Shown here: positions 16,943 through 25,555 of the stretch, piece after piece
Position numbering within the stretch: the stretch's first letter is position 1
How the letters are laid out: each line of letters begins with the position of its first letter
Assembly: GCA_937995745.1 (NCBI GenBank)
Contig: CALKIU010000110.1
Location: forward strand, 4,557 to 68,556
Source of the DNA: an uncultured Bacillaceae bacterium
GTDB lineage: Bacteria; Bacillota; Bacilli; Bacillales; Cytobacillaceae
Direction: 5' to 3'
Length of the DNA: 64,000 bases
The notes under the pieces: generated by a model
What the model saw: the letters and a program-made list of their open reading frames with translations, nothing else
Told to the model about the DNA's origin: nothing
Databases searched by the model: none
Made by a program: the position numbers and the translations under genes

Positions 16943-18868
16943 TCAGACGTCCAGGTTTTTCACGTAGCGGGCATTTTTCTCGATAAAATCACGCCGCGGC
17001 TCAACCTTTTCACCCATCAAAATTTCAAACGTTTCATCCGCATCTATGGCATCATCGAGCGTAACTTGAAGCATCGTCCTCGTTTCCGGATTCATCGTCG
17101 TCTCCCACAACTGTTCGGGATTCATTTCCCCGAGACCTTTATATCTTTGAATGGTCGGTTTCGGCGAATCGCCCATGCTTGCGAGGATTTTCTCCAGTTC
17201 TTCCTCATCATACGCGTACTCGACCCTTTTTCCTTGCTGAACCTTATAAAGCGGGGGCTTCGCAATATAAATGTAACCCGCATCAATGAGCGGCCTCATA
17301 TACCGGTAGAAAAAGGTTAACAACAATGTGCGGATATGAGCGCCGTCCACATCGGCGTCTGTCATAATCACGATTTTATGGTAACGGGCTTTGGAAATAT
17401 CAAAGTCCTCGCCGATTCCTGTTCCGCAGGCTGTGATGATCGCGCGGACCTCGTTGTTGGAGAGGATTTTATCCAAACGGGCTTTTTCCACGTTCAAGAT
17501 TTTTCCCCTCAGCGGAAGGATCGCTTGGAAATAGCGGTCCCGGCCTTGTTTTGCCGAACCGCCCGCCGAATCTCCCTCGACGATAAACAGTTCGCTGATC
17601 GACGGATCTCTTGACGAACAGTCGGCCAGTTTGCCGGGAAGATTGGACACTTCAAGGGCGTTTTTCCGTCTTGTCAACTCCCGCGCTTTCTTGGCTGCAA
17701 TCCGCGCCCTCGCCGCCATCATGCCTTTTTCAACAATTTTTCTGGCGACGGACGGATTTTCCAATAAAAATTTCTCCAAATGATTGGACAGAATGGAATC
17801 GGTGACGGTCCGCACTTCCGTATTGCCCAGTTTTGTTTTTGTTTGACCTTCAAATTGGGGATTCGGATGTTTGATGGAAACGATGGCCACTAATCCTTCG
17901 CGGACATCTTCCCCGGTCAGGTTCGGCTCATTGTCTTTGAGGAGGCCGATTTTGCGGCCGTAGTCATTGATAACCCGGGTCAACGCGGCTTTAAAACCGG
18001 CCTCATGCGTGCCGCCTTCATAAGTGTGGATATTATTGGCGAAAGAGTATATATTTTCGGTAAAACCGGTATTGTACTGCAGCGCCACTTCCACGCTGAT
18101 GCCGTCTCTCACGTCTTCTATGAAAATCGGCTCGCCGTGAAGCACCTCTTTTTTCTTGTTCAGATGCTCAACGTACGATTTGATTCCGCCTTCATAATGG
18201 TATTCGTTCCGTCTTTCTTGCCCTTCCCGTTTATCTTCGATGGAAATGTTCAGGCCTTTATTCAAAAAAGCCAGTTCCCTGATTCTCGTCGCCAAAATTT
18301 CATAATCGAATTCAATCGTTTCCGTGAAAATTTCCGGATCGGGCCAAAAGCGGGTCGTCGTGCCGGTGCGGTCTGTTTCACCGATGATTTTCAAATCGTC
18401 GCAAGGGATGCCGCGCTCATATTTTTGGTAATAAATATGGCCGTCACGGTGGACAAAAACTTCCAGGGCTCGGGACAAGGCATTGACGACTGCGGCGCCC
18501 ACTCCGTGCAAACCGCCGGACACTTTGTATCCTCCGCCGCCAAATTTTCCTCCGGCATGGAGAACGGTCATGATGACTTCCACTGCGGGACGCCCCGTTT
18601 TCGGGTGAATGCCGACGGGAATCCCCCGGCCGTTATCCTTGACAATGACGCTGTTATCTTTTTCAATGGTTACTTCTATCTCTGTACAGTAACCGGCCAA
18701 AGCTTCATCGATACTGTTATCAACGATTTCCCACACTAAATGATGGAGCCCTCTGCTTCCGGTGGAGCCGATATACATGCCCGGCCGTTTGCGGACCGCT
18801 TCGAGACCTTCCAACACTTGAATCTGGTTTTCATCATACGGTTGTTCCCGAACTGCTTTCTGCTCCAT
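16943..18868 (-). CDS. gyrB: DNA gyrase subunit B
   Basis: ATPase subunit of gyrase. The GHKL ATP-binding site (EIVDNSIDEAL, then the DNGRGIP segment and the GLHGVG loop), the transducer and the TOPRIM domain (EGDSAGGSAKQGRDR, DADVDGAHI) are complete. The ATG at 18868 gives the family N-terminus MEQ and 641 residues. The frame continues to a GTG at 18883, and a TTG at 18874 is actually better spaced from AGGTGAT, so the true start is within 15 bases. The small remB (yaaB) gene usually found between recF and gyrB is missing; 18884-19125 contains no convincing ORF. Confidence 0.96.
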   Translation of the reverse strand: MEQKAVREQPYDENQIQVLEGLEAVRKRPGMYIGSTGSRGLHHLVWEIVDNSIDEALAGYCTEIEVTIEKDNSVIVKDNGRGIPVGIHPKTGRPAVEVIMTVLHAGGKFGGGGYKVSGGLHGVGAAVVNALSRALEVFVHRDGHIYYQKYERGIPCDDLKIIGETDRTGTTTRFWPDPEIFTETIEFDYEILATRIRELAFLNKGLNISIEDKREGQERRNEYHYEGGIKSYVEHLNKKKEVLHGEPIFIEDVRDGISVEVALQYNTGFTENIYSFANNIHTYEGGTHEAGFKAALTRVINDYGRKIGLLKDNEPNLTGEDVREGLVAIVSIKHPNPQFEGQTKTKLGNTEVRTVTDSILSNHLEKFLLENPSVARKIVEKGMMAARARIAAKKARELTRRKNALEVSNLPGKLADCSSRDPSISELFIVEGDSAGGSAKQGRDRYFQAILPLRGKILNVEKARLDKILSNNEVRAIITACGTGIGEDFDISKARYHKIVIMTDADVDGAHIRTLLLTFFYRYMRPLIDAGYIYIAKPPLYKVQQGKRVEYAYDEEELEKILASMGDSPKPTIQRYKGLGEMNPEQLWETTMNPETRTMLQVTLDDAIDADETFEILMGEKVEPRRDFIEKNARYVKNLDV

Positions 18869-19125
18869 TGCCAATACAATCACCTACACTTTCTATTTGA
18901 CTGCTTTCCGAATCTATCTATCGAAACACTTGAACACGGATAGGTCAAGTCGGTAATGCTAAACGTAAAAACATTTTTCCGAGCTGTTTCGTTCTGCATT
19001 CCAACGCATTCTGCGCAGCATAAACGGGCCATTTTCTTTCCCGGTGAACTTCCTTTCGCCAAAAGCTTGGAAAAAAAATAATCGTGATTGCATAGAGCAT
19101 GTTTTGTTGAAAAAAGAATAAACTA

Positions 19126-20244
19126 TCACTGAATTCTTTCCAGTTCACCGTCACGGACATGAAAAGTTGACGCTTCTTTCAGTGTTTTGTGATCGATGCC
19201 GTCGACGCTTGTCGTCGTGACAAAAGTCTGGACTTTTCCCTGAATCGTATTGAGCAGATGGGACTGCCGGTAATCGTCCAGTTCGGAAAGGACATCATCC
19301 AATAATAAAACGGGATATTCACCAATTTCTTGGTAAATCAAATCAATTTCGGCAAGTTTCACAGACAAGGCCGTTGTCCGTTGCTGGCCTTGCGAACCAA
19401 AGGTTTGCACATTTCTGCCGTTCACATAAAAGAGGAGATTGTCGCGGTGAGGCCCGAACAACGTAATTCCTCTTTCAATTTCTCTCTTTTTCATTTTAGC
19501 AAATTTATTTTCGAATACTTCTATCATTTTCGTCAAATCTTGTTCTTCTGATACATCAAGAGAGGAATTATACTTGATTTTTAATGTTTCCAACCCGCGG
19601 GAGATGCTTTTGTGAATGGGTTGGGCGCATTTTTCCAGCATGCTGATGAATTCAAACCGTTTGCGGACAATTTTGACAGCTGTTTCAATGAACTGTTCTG
19701 TCAATATATCGAGCACAATCCCGTCAGCCGATTTGTTGGCTTGCAAATCTTTTAAAAGGCTGTTTCGTTGACGCAAAATTTTTTGATACTGGTTCATATC
19801 GTGCAAATAGACGGGAGATATCTGGCCTATTTCCATATCAATAAAACGACGCCTTACTTGCGGACTCCCTTTTACCAGCTGGAGATCTTCAGGCGCAAAC
19901 ATAACGACATTCAAATTTCCGACATATTGGCTCAATTTTCGTTGTTCAATATGGTTTAATTTTGCTTTTTTTCCTTTTTTTGATATGACTAAAGACATAG
20001 GGATCGAGCCATGCCTTTTTTGAGCCCTGCCCTCTATTTTAGCATAATCTGCATCCCACATGATCAGTTCTTTATCATTTGTCGTCCGGTGCGATTTGGC
20101 CATCGCCAAAACATAGATGGATTCCAGCATATTTGTTTTTCCCTGGGCGTTTTCGCCGAGGATGACATTCACTTTGTTTTCAAATTCGATGTCCAAATGT
20201 TCGTAATTGCGGTAATTTTTCAATATTAAATGCTCGATATACAT
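19126..20244 (-). CDS. recF: DNA replication and repair protein RecF
   Basis: SMC-like ATPase that binds gapped DNA and helps load RecA during repair. 372 residues, full length. Walker A GENAQGKTN (about 30-38), the ABC-type signature GSQGQQRT and Walker B LLLDDVLSELD are intact. The ATG at 20244 matches the family start MYIEHL, although GAGG directly abuts it and a GGATG lies further upstream. It stands between yaaA and gyrB in the conserved dnaA-dnaN-yaaA-recF-gyrB group. Confidence 0.97.
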   Translation of the reverse strand: MYIEHLILKNYRNYEHLDIEFENKVNVILGENAQGKTNMLESIYVLAMAKSHRTTNDKELIMWDADYAKIEGRAQKRHGSIPMSLVISKKGKKAKLNHIEQRKLSQYVGNLNVVMFAPEDLQLVKGSPQVRRRFIDMEIGQISPVYLHDMNQYQKILRQRNSLLKDLQANKSADGIVLDILTEQFIETAVKIVRKRFEFISMLEKCAQPIHKSISRGLETLKIKYNSSLDVSEEQDLTKMIEVFENKFAKMKKREIERGITLFGPHRDNLLFYVNGRNVQTFGSQGQQRTTALSVKLAEIDLIYQEIGEYPVLLLDDVLSELDDYRQSHLLNTIQGKVQTFVTTTSVDGIDHKTLKEASTFHVRDGELERIQ

Positions 20245-20424
20245 CCTCTTATTTCATCCATCCTTTACACTTTTCCAAAACAGGTACATAAAAAAATTCC
20301 GCAAAGAAACAGGCATCCGGCTGTCAACGGGCACCCAAGCCCAAACAGCCCATGATTTGCGCGGATTGTAAAGGCCGGCCGGAACCGGCTTGAACGCCGA
20401 TCCGGCAGTACAACGGATTCGAAC

Positions 20425-20643
20425 TTATTTTTGTTCTATAATAAAGCTTCCGTAACCGGAAATTTCTATCTTGTCTCCATGACGCAATTTTCTTCCCCTG
20501 CGCCGGTCTTCTTCACCATTGACAAAAACCGGATGATCCTGCAAAAACCATTTGGCCATGCCGCCGGAATCAATGATATCCGCCAGCTTTAAAAATTGGC
20601 CGAGAGTTATGTAATCACTGTGAATCTGTATGAACTTCGGCAT
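20425..20643 (-). CDS. yaaA: S4-domain RNA-binding protein YaaA
   Basis: A 72-residue protein consisting of a single S4 RNA-binding fold, with the characteristic DSGGMAKWFL...VNGEEDRRRGRKLRHGD pattern. It is conserved between dnaN and recF in Firmicutes and linked to ribosome assembly in B. subtilis. ATG at 20643 is preceded by GAGGAAAG. About 180 bases separate it from recF, with no other gene between them. Confidence 0.92.
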   Translation of the reverse strand: MPKFIQIHSDYITLGQFLKLADIIDSGGMAKWFLQDHPVFVNGEEDRRRGRKLRHGDKIEISGYGSFIIEQK

Positions 20644-21084
20644 GTTTTCACTCTTTCCTCGTTGTCTGTTTCTTATATTTTACTAAACATTGAGCGCGAA
20701 AACAAAATAACAACCTGCACGAAGACAGACAAACTGACGGTTTGCCGGAATGGATCCAACCCGTCTCCGGCGGGCAGTCGGCTGACATTCTGTATCATTT
20801 ATGCAGGCGTATAGGCCAATTGCTTAACGGAAACAGCACGGGCTTGAAATATGAATCATCTCTCGTTGATGTTTCCGGAGGGGGAAATGCACGTGGCGGC
20901 GCAGATTGAACTACAAATGGAATGCACGAATGAAGGCATTTTATGTAAAAATATAAGTTTTCCGATATAAAAAGAAGGAATTTGGGCGGCGCAATATCCG
21001 GTCATGAATACCGGAGCTGGATGACCGGATATTGTGCTCCTCTATGAAGCGGGTATGCAAACCTGAATTTGCCGAAAACCGGGT
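20644..21084. other. dnaN-yaaA intergenic region with a long inverted repeat
   Basis: No gene recognised in 440 bases. The main feature is a perfect 14-bp inverted repeat, CAATATCCGGTCAT (20992-21005) and ATGACCGGATATTG (21021-21034), with a 15-base loop, 50 bases after the dnaN stop. There is no T run directly after it on the minus strand, so it is an imperfect candidate for the dnaN terminator or an RNA stability element. The promoter for yaaA-recF should also lie here but I cannot place it. Confidence 0.6.
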
Positions 21085-22221
21085 TTAGTACGTCCTTACC
21101 GGCAAAATGAGCTGAAGAATGGATTCGTCGCCAATCGGCCGGATAATGAACGGCCTCATCGCTCCCGTAAAGTTGATTTTGATATCCGTTCCTTCCAAAG
21201 CTTTTAATGCTTCCATCACATATTTGGCGCTGAACGCGATTTTTAACTCTTCGCCTTCAATCGATTCGCACGGCAATTCTTCCACCACTTTTCCCACTTC
21301 CGGACTGATGGACGAAATTTCGAGGGTGCGCTCGTCTATCGTCGTGCATCTGACCACATGATTCCTGTGCTCCCGGGCCAACAGCGAAGCCCTGTCAATG
21401 GAGTGGAGAAGGTCTTTCGTTTTCACGACAACCGTTGTTTTGCTGTCGGTCGGGATGAGCCGCGATGTATCCGGATAATTTCCTTCCAAAAGACGTGAGA
21501 AGAAGAGCCAGTTTTTCGCTTTAAACAAAATTTGGTTTTCCGTAATGACGATTTCCACCGGATCGCTTGTATCATCTAATGTTTTGTACAATTCGTTCAA
21601 GCTTTTACCGGGAATGACGATGTTGTACGTTTGCCCGGCATCGCCTTCAATCCGCGCTTTTCTCAAGGCGAGGCGGTGGCTGTCAGTGGCCACGCACACA
21701 AGTTCATTGTCAGCGATTTTCCAATTTACCCCTGTTAAAATCGGCCGGGTTTCAGTCGTGGAAACGGCAAAAACGGTCTGCCGGATGACATTTTTCAATA
21801 AATCGCTCGGAATTTTGAAAACATGGTCTTCTTCAATTTGCGGCAAGAGAGGGTATTCGTCCGCGTCTTGTCCGATTAAATTGAATTCCGACATTCCGGA
21901 ACGGATGATGACTTGAAACCGGTTTTGAACTTCAAAATCCACATAATCGGTGGGCAACTTTTTGACAATTTCCCCTAAATATTTTGCCTGCAGAACGATC
22001 GCTCCCGGTTCCACCACCTCTACAATTTCATCGCCGTCTTCTTCCCTGGGAATGAAAGATTCAATGGAAATGTCCGAATCGCTCCCTGTCAATGTCACAC
22101 CTTGTTCGGCGGCTGTTATTTTAATTCCCGTCAAAATCGGGATCGTCGTTCTGCTCGTTACGGCTTTCATGACATCTTGCACGCTTTCAACGAGGCGTTC
22201 TCTCTGAATGCTGAATTTCAT
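21085..22221 (-). CDS. dnaN: DNA polymerase III sliding clamp (beta subunit)
   Basis: Ring-shaped dimeric clamp that holds the polymerase on DNA. 378 residues in three repeated clamp domains. Conserved pieces include the N-terminal MKFSIQRERLVESVQDVMKA segment, the LPTDYVDFEV edge and the C-terminal MRPFIIRP...ILPVRTY hydrophobic pocket that binds partner peptides. ATG follows GTGGAGGAT at good spacing. It is next to dnaA across the unwinding region, the invariant arrangement in bacilli. Confidence 0.97.
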   Translation of the reverse strand: MKFSIQRERLVESVQDVMKAVTSRTTIPILTGIKITAAEQGVTLTGSDSDISIESFIPREEDGDEIVEVVEPGAIVLQAKYLGEIVKKLPTDYVDFEVQNRFQVIIRSGMSEFNLIGQDADEYPLLPQIEEDHVFKIPSDLLKNVIRQTVFAVSTTETRPILTGVNWKIADNELVCVATDSHRLALRKARIEGDAGQTYNIVIPGKSLNELYKTLDDTSDPVEIVITENQILFKAKNWLFFSRLLEGNYPDTSRLIPTDSKTTVVVKTKDLLHSIDRASLLAREHRNHVVRCTTIDERTLEISSISPEVGKVVEELPCESIEGEELKIAFSAKYVMEALKALEGTDIKINFTGAMRPFIIRPIGDESILQLILPVRTY

Positions 22222-22395
22222 AGTGTATCCTCCACTTAATTTTTATTTAATATTTTTAAAAAAAATAACAGTAATAGTAATAATAATACTTGTTAACATG
22301 TGGATAACCCCGCTTTCAACAGGAAAGACAGCCTATCCACATGTGGACAGGCTGTGCATGAGCGGGGACAAGTTATTAAAAGTTATTCACAGTAT
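22222..22395. other. dnaA-dnaN spacer: oriC unwinding region with DnaA boxes and DnaA-trio-like repeats
   Basis: The plus strand contains a trinucleotide run TAATAGTAATAATAATAC (22272-22289), next to a perfect DnaA box TGTGGATAA (22299-22307); this is the arrangement of DnaA-trios beside the last box in B. subtilis oriC. Further boxes are CTATCCACA (22333-22341), TGTGGACAG (22342-22350) and TTATTCACA (22383-22391). The middle two are halves of a 28-bp palindrome (22328-22355). The A/T-only stretch at 22233-22290 is the likely DNA-unwinding element. Function is by analogy; the motifs are seen directly. Confidence 0.85.
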
Positions 22396-23739
22396 TTAAT
22401 TTTTAAGAATGTCGATAATTTCATCAATTTGTTTTTGCAGCTGCGGATCGGATTTGATTAATTGCGAAATTTTATTATGGGCGTGAATGACGGTTGTATG
22501 GTCGCGCCCGCCGAATTCTTCGCCGATTTTCGGCAGGGAAAAGTCCGTTAACTCACGGGACAAGTACATGGCGATTTGCCGCGGGAAGGCGATTGATTTC
22601 GTCCGTTTTTTCGCTTTGAAATCTTCCAGCCGGACGTTGAACTGTTCCCCGACCACGCGTTGAATGTCCTGAATCGTAATCACTTTCGGTTTGGAGCTCG
22701 GAATAATGTCTTTCAACGCTTCAGCTGCCAATTCGGCCGTAATATCTTTATTGATTAATGAAGAGTAGGCAACGACGCGAATCAAAGCTCCTTCTAATTC
22801 GCGGATGTTTGAGTCTATCTGATTGGCAATGTACAGGATGACTTCATTGGGAATATCAAGGCCGTCCGCTTTCGCTTTCTTTCTCAGAATGGCGATTCTT
22901 GTTTCCAGATCGGGAGGAGTGATGTCAGTCATTAAACCCCATTCAAACCGCGAGCGCAATCTGTCCTCAAGGGTCGGAATCTCTTTCGGAGGACGGTCAC
23001 TGGAAATGACAATTTGTTTGTTTTCATCATAAAGGGTGTTAAACGTATGGAAGAATTCTTCCTGCGTCGATTCTTTTCCGGCCAAAAACTGGATATCGTC
23101 TATTAACAAAACATCCACTTTGCGGTATTTGTTGCGAAATTCCACAGCTTTGTTGTCGCGGATGGCATTGATAAATTCGTTCGTAAATTTCTCCGATGAG
23201 AGATATACGACTTTGGCGGACGGATTATGCTCGAGAACATAATGGCCGATGGCATGCATTAAATGGGTTTTTCCGAGGCCGACGCCGCCGTAAATGAACA
23301 GGGGGTTATAAGCTTTTGCCGGCGCTTCCGCCACCGCCAAAGATGCGGCATGGGCAAAACGGTTTCCGGAACCGATGACGAACGTGTCAAATTTGTATTT
23401 TGGATTCAGCATGGTGGAGGCCAGATCCGACTGTTCCTTTTTGCTCGTCTTATTCGTTTCAAGTAGCCCTTCTTCATCAAATTCCGCCTGGCTTTGCGGG
23501 ATAATAAATTTGACTTTCACTTCTTCTCCGGTAATGTCATATAAAATTTCCGTGATTAATTTCGTATACCGCTCTTCCAGCCAATCTCTCGCAAATTCAT
23601 TGGGAGCGACAATGATGAGCGTGTTTCCTTTCAACGAGTGGGCCGTTGTCGACTTCAGCCATGTCTCGAAACTGGGCTTGCTGATTTTTGTTTCGATGAC
23701 GGCGAGAGCTTTATTCCAAAGGTCGGCGATGTTCCTCAA
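22396..23739 (-). CDS. dnaA: Chromosomal replication initiator DnaA
   Basis: AAA+ initiator that binds DnaA boxes and opens oriC. 447 residues. Domain I (1-80) has the SFETWL segment, and a short acidic linker (about 82-108) forms domain II. Domain III carries Walker A GGVGLGKTH (151-159) and Walker B LLIDDIQFLAG (D214/D215). Domain IV has the DNA-binding signature GGRDHTTVIHAH. The start is TTG, 9 bases after GGAGG, as in B. subtilis. DnaA boxes on both sides of the gene point to autoregulation. Confidence 0.98.
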   Translation of the reverse strand: MRNIADLWNKALAVIETKISKPSFETWLKSTTAHSLKGNTLIIVAPNEFARDWLEERYTKLITEILYDITGEEVKVKFIIPQSQAEFDEEGLLETNKTSKKEQSDLASTMLNPKYKFDTFVIGSGNRFAHAASLAVAEAPAKAYNPLFIYGGVGLGKTHLMHAIGHYVLEHNPSAKVVYLSSEKFTNEFINAIRDNKAVEFRNKYRKVDVLLIDDIQFLAGKESTQEEFFHTFNTLYDENKQIVISSDRPPKEIPTLEDRLRSRFEWGLMTDITPPDLETRIAILRKKAKADGLDIPNEVILYIANQIDSNIRELEGALIRVVAYSSLINKDITAELAAEALKDIIPSSKPKVITIQDIQRVVGEQFNVRLEDFKAKKRTKSIAFPRQIAMYLSRELTDFSLPKIGEEFGGRDHTTVIHAHNKISQLIKSDPQLQKQIDEIIDILKN

Positions 23740-23814
23740 AAGATTGTCCCTCCTTTTCTCTTCCTAAAATGGAGCAGGTGGCCCTTTTTCTCATCTGGCT
23801 ACAGATTATCATTC

Positions 23815-24165
23815 ATATTTCAAGAATTTCGGACATATCTATGAATAAAAATTGTCGGTTGTGGAAAACTGTATGATCAGGGGATTAGGATCGTTTTCGA
23901 CATTATTCATAGGTTGTGGATAATCGTTATAAACAAGAGTGAATAAACTATCCACAAGATATCCACATTTTGTGGATAAACCACTTACCCACAAGAGATA
24001 TTCAGGTTGAAAACACAACTATAATATCAGATTATGTCAGGTGTTGCAATGGCTTTTATCAATTTATCCACAACTTTGACAGATTGTTAACAAAGATTGT
24101 CCACAACCTCTGAATCTGTGAAAAATCTGTCTATAAAGGTTGTGGACAAATGTCGGTTTTAGCGG
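23815..24165. other. oriC: Origin of replication oriC, DnaA-box cluster upstream of dnaA
   Basis: At least nine DnaA-box-like 9-mers: TGTGGAAAA (23860), TGTGGATAA (23915), CTATCCACA (23948), ATATCCACA (23959), TGTGGATAA (23971), TTACCCACA (23985), TTATCCACA (24064), TTGTCCACA (24097) and TGTGGACAA (24141). Three are perfect. Four lie within 46 bases at 23948-23993. Gene strand switches from minus to plus across this point, which independently marks the origin. With the dnaA-dnaN spacer it forms the bipartite oriC known in Bacillus. Confidence 0.93.
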
Positions 24166-24688
24166 AAGTTACTCACATGGTGATAAAGGCAAATGTGAAT
24201 GAATGGGGAGAGGGAATGGCGGATAGGCGGGAAGGGAAAAAACAAACAGTTACCGGCTGAAGAAAAATGAAAGACTGAGAGAAATAGAGTTCATCGTCTG
24301 TAGTCAAAGGGGGATGAAGAAAGTCCCGCCGAAAAGAGGAAAGGTAAGAGCGGGAACGCAAAAGAGGTTCCCGCCTATGGCCAAATCGTGTTTGCGAGTA
24401 AAAAGCGCGGGCGAGGGAGGCCGTTGAGGGGGCCGGAAAAGAAATTCGTCACCGGTCAAATGTCCATTGCCAAAAGACTCTCCCGGGGGGCGGGGATCTT
24501 CTGGCGAAAATGCCGCATTTTGATTTGAGAGGAAGGCAAGGTGCGGGGCCCTTTTCATTTTTCACTCGGGAATGTTTCGGCAAATATTTTTTCGGCTTGA
24601 TGGCGTTGATTTTTTGAAAAAACAGGTCGATCCTTCATCCCGCCGCAAAACCCGCTTCCAGCGGAGGAATGGCATATATTGTCTATGG
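24166..24688. other. oriC-rpmH spacer, no gene seen
   Basis: About 520 bases with strong purine (A/G) bias on the plus strand and no ORF that resembles a protein. A perfect 8-bp stem, GCGGGAAC (24350-24357) with GTTCCCGC (24367-24374), is the clearest structure; no T run follows. The stretch is longer than I would expect between oriC and rpmH. Confidence 0.5.
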
Positions 24689-24718
24689 TTGACATTTTCA
24701 TTTTCCTTTAATTATAAT
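24689..24718 (+). promoter_or_regulatory. Consensus sigma-A promoter of rpmH
   Basis: TTGACA (24689-24694), an 18-base spacer and TATAAT (24713-24718): both hexamers are perfect. It lies 47 bases upstream of rpmH and drives rpmH and, by read-through, rnpA-yidC-jag. Confidence 0.88.
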
Positions 24719-24764
24719 TATACAGACTGTCTATGAAATTCATTCCTCGGGGGAGGTGTCATAT

Positions 24765-24899
24765 ATGAAAAGAACGTATCAACCGAGTGTGATTAAAAGA
24801 AAGAGAACTCACGGTTTTCGCGCCCGCATGGCAACGAAGAACGGACGCAAGGTGCTGGCAAGACGCCGCAGAAAAGGAAGAAAAGTATTATCAGCATAG
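24765..24899 (+). CDS. rpmH: Ribosomal protein L34
   Basis: The 44-codon reading frame begins MKRTYQPS and ends in the arginine/lysine-rich tail RKGRKVLSA, the invariant L34 sequence of the 50S subunit. ATG at 24765 follows GGGAGGTG at good spacing. The position between oriC and rnpA is universal in Firmicutes. Confidence 0.98.
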   Translation: MKRTYQPSVIKRKRTHGFRARMATKNGRKVLARRRRKGRKVLSA

Positions 24900-24927
24900 G
24901 CCACTGAAATGTCAGTGGTCTTTTTTC
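24900..24927 (+). terminator. Terminator/attenuator between rpmH and rnpA
   Basis: CCACTGA and TCAGTGG form a short stem (24901-24918) followed by TCTTTTTT, directly after the rpmH stop. Partial termination here would explain far more L34 than RnpA from the same promoter. Confidence 0.8.
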
Positions 24928-25042
24928 TGATAAAAGTTGTGTCCGCTTGCGCAACCGGAAATGGAAACGGCGTCCGGAAAGAACAAAGACTTTGGTTGGT
25001 TCCGGCCGAAAATTCAGCAGCAGAATTGCAGGTGAGCCGTTG

Positions 25043-25411
25043 ATGAAAAAGGCATACAGGGTAAAAAAGAATGACGAGTTTCAAGAAGTGTTTAAGAAGG
25101 GGCGTTCCTATGCCAACCGGCAATTTGTCGTCTATTTTTTAAAAAAACCGGGACAAACACATTTCCGCATCGGAATATCCGTCAGCAAAAAGCTCGGTAA
25201 AGCGGTTGTCCGGAACAGAATCAAAAGATACATCCGCCAGTCTTTTTTAGAACTGGAAGACTACTTGAAACAGGAATACGATTATATTATTATCGCCCGC
25301 AAACCGGCGGCGGAAATGGATTTTTTCGAAGTGAAAAAGAGCCTCATCCATGTGTTGAAACTGTCGAGGGTCTTTGCGAAAAAACCTCCTGCAGTCGACC
25401 GGAAAAACTAA
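25043..25411 (+). CDS. rnpA: Ribonuclease P protein component
   Basis: Basic protein cofactor of RNase P, which matures tRNA 5' ends. The family signature RNRIKRYIRQSF is present in the middle, preceded by ISVSKKLGKAV. The frame is open upstream to 24947, but ATG at 25043 follows AGGTGAGC and yields the normal N-terminus MKKAYRVKKNDEF and 122 residues. It follows rpmH across a leaky terminator and precedes yidC by 144 bases. Confidence 0.95.
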   Translation: MKKAYRVKKNDEFQEVFKKGRSYANRQFVVYFLKKPGQTHFRIGISVSKKLGKAVVRNRIKRYIRQSFLELEDYLKQEYDYIIIARKPAAEMDFFEVKKSLIHVLKLSRVFAKKPPAVDRKN

Positions 25412-25555
25412 TTTTTAAAACTCTTTGATTTTCTGAAGCAAACCGGCAGAAAAGATGATACAATACACTTGATTGTATAGAAAATCCGTAGATTAAGATA
25501 AAATATTTTACATATCATTCGATGCAGATCAGGCGTTGTAAGGAGGAAAAGGTGC

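Noticed and set aside
18005..18739. 244-codon open frame opposite gyrB
   Set aside because: Shadow of the gyrB reading frame, without ribosome site or recognisable domain.
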